A DNA stretch of 64,000 bases from Rotaria sordida (Eukaryota > Rotifera > Eurotatoria > Philodinida > Philodinidae), in NCBI GenBank assembly GCA_905250125.1, contig CAJNOL010000871.1, forward strand, positions 1 to 64,000. The letters are read 5' to 3'. Positions 59,210-64,000 of the stretch are shown here, piece by piece. The notes under the pieces are model-generated. The model was not told the origin of the DNA, did no database searches, and worked only from the letters and a program-made list of their open reading frames with translations. Each line of letters opens with the position of its first letter. Within the stretch, counting starts at the first letter, position 1. The position numbers and the translations under genes are program-made.

Positions 59210-59801
59210 TTAATCAGTTGATGGAGAAGGACGCCTAGAAGATAGAGAACAATATAAGTCTTGATATTTATCAGCTATTTGCCATACAAGTGATTTTATT
59301 GAGGATTATTTCCCTAAAACGTTCAGTTGAATTTTCGGAACGCTCCATATTTTGCATCTTAAGTCTCTGGTATACCTCAGCAACTCATTATCTCTTCTTT
59401 ACATTCAATTGGGCTGAAGTTTTCAAAGAATTCTCCCGAATAGAGACAATTCGTATTTTTCTTTTTCTTGCCTCAGTTTTGGATCGATCAACCTTGGAAT
59501 AGTGTCAACAGTGTGCTACGTTGACTGATTTTCAAATATGCGCCCAGGATGGAAATAGAAAAAGAAACATCTTCATGACTGGAAAAATGTCAGTTTCGTC
59601 ATATCATTAAAATATCATTTAACAGACATTCCAAAAGTTTACTCGACAAAAGAAAGCAATATCCAGATGATATTTTGTCTATAGGCAGGTCTGATAATCT
59701 TTAAGATGCTATCTAAGTTTTAGCCAAAACAGATGGTTTTTTTTTGAGATGTTCAAATTTTCAAGACATCGAAGTTTCGTGATCTTGTTGGAACTTATTC
59801 A
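59210..59801. other. Spacer before the second assembly gap
   Basis: Should include the promoter and perhaps the 5' exon of the dehydrogenase gene that continues after the gap. The short frame leading into the N run (59749 on) does not resemble a dehydrogenase N-terminus. No feature is supported. Confidence 0.35.
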
Positions 59802-59901
59802 NNNNNNNNNNNNNNNNNNNNNNNNNNNNNNNNNNNNNNNNNNNNNNNNNNNNNNNNNNNNNNNNNNNNNNNNNNNNNNNNNNNNNNNNNNNNNNNNNNN
59901 N
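59802..59901. other. Assembly gap (100 N)
   Basis: Exactly 100 N, so its length is a placeholder. It removes the 5' part of the dehydrogenase gene, including the NAD(P)-binding glycine motif. Confidence 0.95.
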
Positions 59902-60417
59902 AATTCATTAGATATTGTTGTCAATAATGCTGGTATCGTATATAACGCACCTGCAGAAGAAATGTCATTGAAGGAATGGAAACAGGTAATCGATGTTAAT
60001 TTGACTGGTGTGTTTCTTGTTTCACAAGTAGCTGGTCGACAAATGATAAAACAAAAAAGTGGTAATATTATTAATATTGCATCGATGTCTGGAAGTATTG
60101 CCAATTTTCCACAACCACAATGTGCTTACAATGCATCAAAAGCCGGCGTTATATTATTAACAAAATCTCTTGCCTCTGAATGGGTACAACATAATATTCG
60201 TGTTAATTCTATATCACCTGGTTATATGAATACACATTTGACAGCTAAAGGACTGCAAAATCCTGATTATGCTCAACATTGGCGAACTTTGACACCAATG
60301 CATCGTGTTGGTGAACCGCATGAGCTTACCGGTTTAGTTGTTTTTTTAGCATCAGATGCATCCAGTTATGTAACTGGTAGTGATATTCTAATCGATGGTG
60401 GATACACTATGCGTTAA
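59902..60417 (+). CDS. Short-chain dehydrogenase/reductase, 5' part lost in gap
   Basis: About 171 residues of a classical SDR. The visible part begins at LDIVVNNAG (the NNAG motif), continues through VNLTGVF, the catalytic serine region NIINIASMSGS, and YNASKAGV with the catalytic Tyr and Lys. It ends with NSISPGYMNT and the C-terminal SDILIDGGYTMR. Classical SDRs are about 250 residues, so some 75-80 residues including TGxxxGIG are missing in the N run. It would oxidise or reduce a small alcohol or ketone using NAD(H) or NADP(H). The overall look recalls sugar-alcohol dehydrogenases, but the substrate is not determinable. No intron is seen in the visible part. Confidence 0.9.
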   Translation, partial: NSLDIVVNNAGIVYNAPAEEMSLKEWKQVIDVNLTGVFLVSQVAGRQMIKQKSGNIINIASMSGSIANFPQPQCAYNASKAGVILLTKSLASEWVQHNIRVNSISPGYMNTHLTAKGLQNPDYAQHWRTLTPMHRVGEPHELTGLVVFLASDASSYVTGSDILIDGGYTMR

Positions 60418-61178
60418 ACGTTCACTTTTAAGAAAGTGTTGTATGAAAAGACTCTATGCTAATACAAACTTACTATCAGTATTGCTATCTTAAATAAATA
60501 AAATCCTTAGATAAACTTTTTTTTTGCATACTTGACCTGGATAGACTTCAAGATTTGTCCATAGCACATGACTTTCTTGCTCAAGAAACTCCAGAAACTC
60601 ATGCAAATGAGCAAGGAGGTTTCACTAGGAATGCATTCTGAAAGATGGTATCGTGTTCTGAAAAATAAATTTAGTCTGAGTTTCGCAATATCAAAAATTC
60701 GCTCGACATGAAGAAATACAATGAAAATTTTGTTTGTTTCGTGTTGATTCAGTTCATCATCCAGGCAGAATTGTTCTTGAATAGACAGAATATTTTCTTC
60801 TCAACTTCGACACATTGCACTATGAGATCGTCGAAGATTTCGACGGATCACTATTGTTATTGACACTAAGTACATTGTCGACAATGCAGAGATTTGGTCA
60901 TAATGGCCATCAGACAGTGACATTGAGAATCGCTCACTAGGATGATGAGCATCGATTAACGTAACGAATCTTCAATGACCCGTTGCTGACAATAGATATT
61001 TTTACATTGCTATTCAAGTTTGGATGACAGTAACATTTGCACAAGTTCAGTTGAAAAATCAAATTGAACATCGACGTTGAACGAAACAATCATACATATT
61101 TTCACGTTTGCCCCATGCTGATCCATGTCAATTCAATCTCTTTTGCTCTCACCACATTCAAACTCGAAAAGAACAAAC
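60418..61178. other. Spacer after the dehydrogenase gene
   Basis: An AATAAATAAAA-type polyadenylation region is at 60493-60504. No gene or repeat beyond this is supported. Confidence 0.4.
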
Positions 61179-61236
61179 AGGGTGTGGATGTTGGTGTGGG
61201 ATATGAAGACAATATCCACACCTACACCTATACCCT
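61179..61236. repeat. Telomere-like palindrome 8
   Basis: AGGGTGTGGATGTTGGTGTGG, a spacer (ATATGAAGACA), then ATATCCACACCTACACCTAT and ACCCTC. The arms pair almost along their full length with a very short loop. Confidence 0.75.
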
Positions 61237-61461
61237 CTATTCGATTGATTTCATCCAAAATCATACGTGCTAAATATGATTTTACTCGAGGAATATCATT
61301 GGCAGAGCAAGCTTCATAAAAATCACTTGTTTCTCGTGATGATTTAGCTATTGATAGCATAAAATGCTTTTCTCTGCCCCTTGATAAAGATATACAATCG
61401 GTTTAGTTACTATTTTCTTTAAAACGAACCAATATTGTAAAAATTTTGTTTGAAATTGGTT

Positions 61462-61561
61462 GGATGTGGGTGTGTGACTTCTTTTCATTCTCATCTTCAT
61501 ACACAACCGAAGGTAAAGTCCCATGCATTCACAGCCACTCGCCCACATCCTCACGACACCC
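61462..61561. repeat. Telomere-like palindrome 9 (degenerate)
   Basis: GGATGTGGGTGTGTGAC, a spacer of about 55 bases, then CATTCACAGCCACTCGCCCA and CATCC with ACACCC. It lies only about 225 bp from palindrome 8, the closest pair in the window. Confidence 0.6.
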
Positions 61562-62522
61562 TTCAAAAATTGAAATCGAATTTCTTCTGAGAATCAAAAT
61601 CATTGCTGAATGTTGTTTTATGAGACATCATTTTCATTATCTCAGTCAAAACGATCTTAGATAATTGAAAAACAATTAGCAAGATAATTTTCTATCGAAT
61701 GTGATCTAATTTAATAGAAATAATGTTTTATTGAGTTATTCGATTATTCTCGATCTAATTACTGGTTGGATTTATTGATCATTGTTAAGAATATTGAATC
61801 ATTAAGGCTCTACTTCCTCAAAAAAAAAGTTAGCTTTCGTCAAAAATATAAAAATTGACATAATTATATGGGAAGATAGCCCAAAGTCTGCCCTTTCAAA
61901 AATGATATAATTTTTTATTTGTTATATCGTTTTTCTCAAACATTTTTTTCTGATTTTTGTCACTCTCTCCTCGAAAAATAAGCTGTTTTTAGAAAAATCG
62001 GAAAATCTTTTCCGATGTTTTTTCGTTGTATGTTCTGTTTGATCGCGCGTCCAAGAATTCTCGAAGAAGCTTCATCATAACCAATAGATTTCTTTTTGTT
62101 TGAAAGAGCATGTCAAGATGCAGGACATAGCAGAGTCTTTTTTTTCGATTTATATTTTAGTAATCCTATATAAGAGAGTACTTTTATGATAAGAGTGGTA
62201 TTTTTTAAGAGTTTTCAGAGGGATTGAATTTATCATTTCTGTTTTCCTCCTTGAAAAGTGAGAATTTGAAAAAAGAATTCTGTCATGTCCCACATCCTGA
62301 TATGCTCTTGCAAACAAAAAAATGTGAAATTTGGAAAACGCAGATTCAAAGAGAATTTTGAGTTTTCAAATAAGCTATCTTTGACCTTTGTTTGATGAAT
62401 ATCTTTCGAAAACATGATGCTATCAGGCTGAAAATTTCGACATAGTCTTTTCACTACAATCTCAAAGTATTCAGGAATATTTCATATAATTTGTATGTTC
62501 CTAGGACAAGATTAATTTTTGA
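61562..62522. other. AT-rich spacer
   Basis: No supported gene. Inverted words such as TTTCTCAAACATTTTT / AAAAATCGGAAAATCTTTT occur near 61930-62010 but do not define an element. Confidence 0.35.
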
Positions 62523-62570
62523 TGGGGTGTAGGTGTGAATGTAGTACATTTATTTACTCACACCACACAC
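62523..62570. repeat. Telomere-like palindrome 10 (short)
   Basis: TGGGGTGTAGGTGTGAATG, a spacer (TAGTACATTTATTTA), then CTCACACCACACAC. It lies about 220 bp upstream of the start codon of the P450 gene. Confidence 0.6.
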
Positions 62571-62730
62571 TTAATGATCTTCGCGCACTTTCGCACGAGT
62601 ATATGCAAGAGATAGCACATTTTTTCTCTTTCTCACCTTTTTGTTCTGTTACGCTCTGCGCGCACTTTTAGACTTCTCTCGTCAGCACACATCAACTGCT
62701 ACGAACACGTCTTTTTTTTTCGACTTTTAC

Positions 62731-62737
62731 ATATAAA
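62731..62737 (+). promoter_or_regulatory. Probable TATA box of the P450 gene
   Basis: TTACATATAAATGC holds ATATAAA about 60 bp upstream of the ATG at 62793, a reasonable distance for a core promoter with a short leader. Confidence 0.45.
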
Positions 62738-62792
62738 TGCAAGCACATCATCTATCTTCTTTCATTCATTTCTTTTCTTTGCATAGACTATC

Positions 62793-63493
62793 ATGGCAGC
62801 GATAACTTTATTCTTATTTACAATCTTTCTTATTTTGTGCACTTACATTGTTCTGCATATCTTCCATCGTTTTTCGTATTTTAAACAACGAAACATCCCT
62901 ACCCCTACGCTACCTTCAATCTTCTACGGTCATTCGAAACTTCTTTGGTCAGCTTCTTCCTATTCCAAGAAGCTCAGTGGATGGACGAAAGCGCTTGGAT
63001 CCATATATGGTATCTTTGAAGGTGAATCATCATCCGATAGAACTTCATTTAATATAATCCTCTCTCGATTTCACTTTAGGCACAAGTCCTGTCTATATTG
63101 TATCCGATCCAGCTTTCTTACAAGAAGTTTTCGTAACTCAATTTGGAAAATTTCATGCAAAGCGTGGTGCTCTTCCATTTTTTAGTACTGTCCTCGGCAA
63201 GAATTGGCGTGGCGTTGGCACATCCAATGGAAGTAAGGAAAACCATGAAGATTCTTTTATAATAGAATTGTCATCATTTAATTCTTTTTGCTTGAATTAT
63301 TGATCATTGGAAACGACAACGACATGCACTTAATCCAGCATTTACATCGGGCAAACTACGAAGTCTTGTACCAATCATGGTAAAATGCATTCAACTTTTT
63401 ATGAACAAATTAGATGAAAACCAAAAAGATGAAAACAGCATTGAGCTTGATATTTCTCCTCGATTCAGGAGACTGACGATGGACGTTATTGGC
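62793..63493 (+). CDS. Cytochrome P450, CYP3-clan-like, 5' part
   Basis: Exon 1 is 62793-63021, exon 2 is 63080-63232, and a third coding segment runs from about 63303 to about 63493. Exon 1 opens with an N-terminal membrane anchor (residues 3-25), the basic/aromatic linker and a short Pro-rich hinge (NIPTPTLP). It continues to LGSIYGIFEG, joined to TSPVYIVSDPAFLQEVFVTQF, typical of clan 3. Exon 3 has the helix C motif HWKRQRHALNPAF, where W and R contact the haem, and ends RRLTMDVIGK. The I-helix, ExxR and haem-Cys parts are not in the window. The acceptor before exon 3 is not AG in any reading that keeps frame, so a non-canonical intron, a sequence error or a pseudogene must be considered. 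The enzyme would sit in the ER membrane and oxidise small lipophilic compounds. Confidence 0.8.
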
Positions 63494-64000
63494 AAGTAGA
63501 AAATTTTTGTTTTTATTAAAAGGTGTTCAACTGTGCAAAACAAGTTGAATCAGCTTTATCGATATTTATCCTTTGGTAGGCAGAACATTTCGATTCAATA
63601 GAATAGACTACATTTTTTGCATCAATGTCTATAGTAACGCATAATTAACGTTGAAATGTAATAGCTCATTCATCACAAGAAAAACATAACTGATGGTGTT
63701 CTTGATGAATCTTCGAAAGGTTACTTTCTCATCCGTTTTTCGTCGATAAGATGTTTAAAAGAATAAAAATTTAAAACATCTGAGGCACAATTCTTATTAT
63801 AGATCAGTCATAATTGTTTATACAAGATTGTAGAGCTACAGAAGAACAGAACATATTCCTACAAGTTTTACTTCCTTCCTTTTCCAAAACGATTTTTTTT
63901 ATAAAACAGTAATTAATGTTTGACATCATCGATGGAGATGCAGTCGAAAAGAATGTCCCTAAATAAAAGTCGACATTTTTTGACTTATTCGAACTTAAAT
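63494..64000. other. Presumed intron or broken 3' side of the P450 gene
   Basis: AT-rich with no P450-like frame. It could be a long intron continuing beyond the window. No repeat was recognised. Confidence 0.4.

Noticed and set aside
59749..59801. Frame joined across the N gap to the dehydrogenase
   Set aside because: The residues before the gap do not resemble an SDR N-terminus and the gap length is arbitrary.

Overview
The window looks like a bdelloid rotifer nuclear genome (Rotaria-like). It is strongly AT-rich. Its protein genes are split by short GT-AG introns, many of them 50-80 bp. It carries protein types I associate with bdelloids: an ADP-ribosyltransferase fused to kinesin-light-chain-like TPRs, a divergent F-box protein, and many small decayed transposons including a Penelope-like element. 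No prokaryotic signals (operons, Shine-Dalgarno sites, CRISPR) were seen. Two 100-base N runs (44752-44851 and 59802-59901) are assembly gaps.

Layout. 1-4.9 kb: gene-free, with two terminal-inverted-repeat (TIR) elements. 5.0-9.5 kb: a 12-exon minus-strand class V aminotransferase / cysteine-desulfurase-like gene. 9.5-20 kb: AT-rich and almost gene-free, with four foldback elements. 20.3 kb: a tiny two-exon gene for a 49-residue Cys-rich protein, then a decayed coding stretch. 21.9-23.2 kb: a complete but dead mariner. 25.1-27.2 kb: the ART-TPR gene. 28.3-29.6 kb: a six-exon cathepsin L. 31.0-32.2 kb: the 3' end of a Ty3/Gypsy element with a putative LTR. 32.4-35.9 kb: an island of four adjacent foldback elements. 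36.9-39.5 kb: an 11-exon nicotinic-receptor-type ion channel subunit. 40.6-42.7 kb: a PhoD-like phosphatase. 44.9-46.2 kb: a decayed Penelope-like reverse transcriptase. 47.6-50.5 kb: a PDZ protein. 50.6-51.7 kb: an F-box protein. 53.6-54.7 kb: an ADP-ribosylglycohydrolase-like protein. 55.7-55.9 kb: a 73-residue Cys/His protein. 59.9-60.4 kb: a short-chain dehydrogenase cut by the gap. 62.8 kb to the end: the 5' part of a CYP3-like cytochrome P450.

The genes form no operon or pathway. The one functional link is an ADP-ribosylation writer (ART-TPR) and an eraser-fold protein (ARH) in the same 64 kb; the ARH has substitutions at its presumed metal ligands.

The most unusual structure is a scattered set of about ten short G-rich/C-rich palindromes between 23.9 and 62.6 kb. 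They are built from degenerate TGTGGG-like units and always run G-rich arm, unique spacer, C-rich arm. TGTGGG is, to my knowledge, the reported bdelloid telomere repeat, and this is the geometry of a telomere-to-telomere junction. All lie between genes. They are the best candidate for something undescribed. A second theme is at least 13 foldback/TIR elements, several with clear TA or TTAA target-site duplications.
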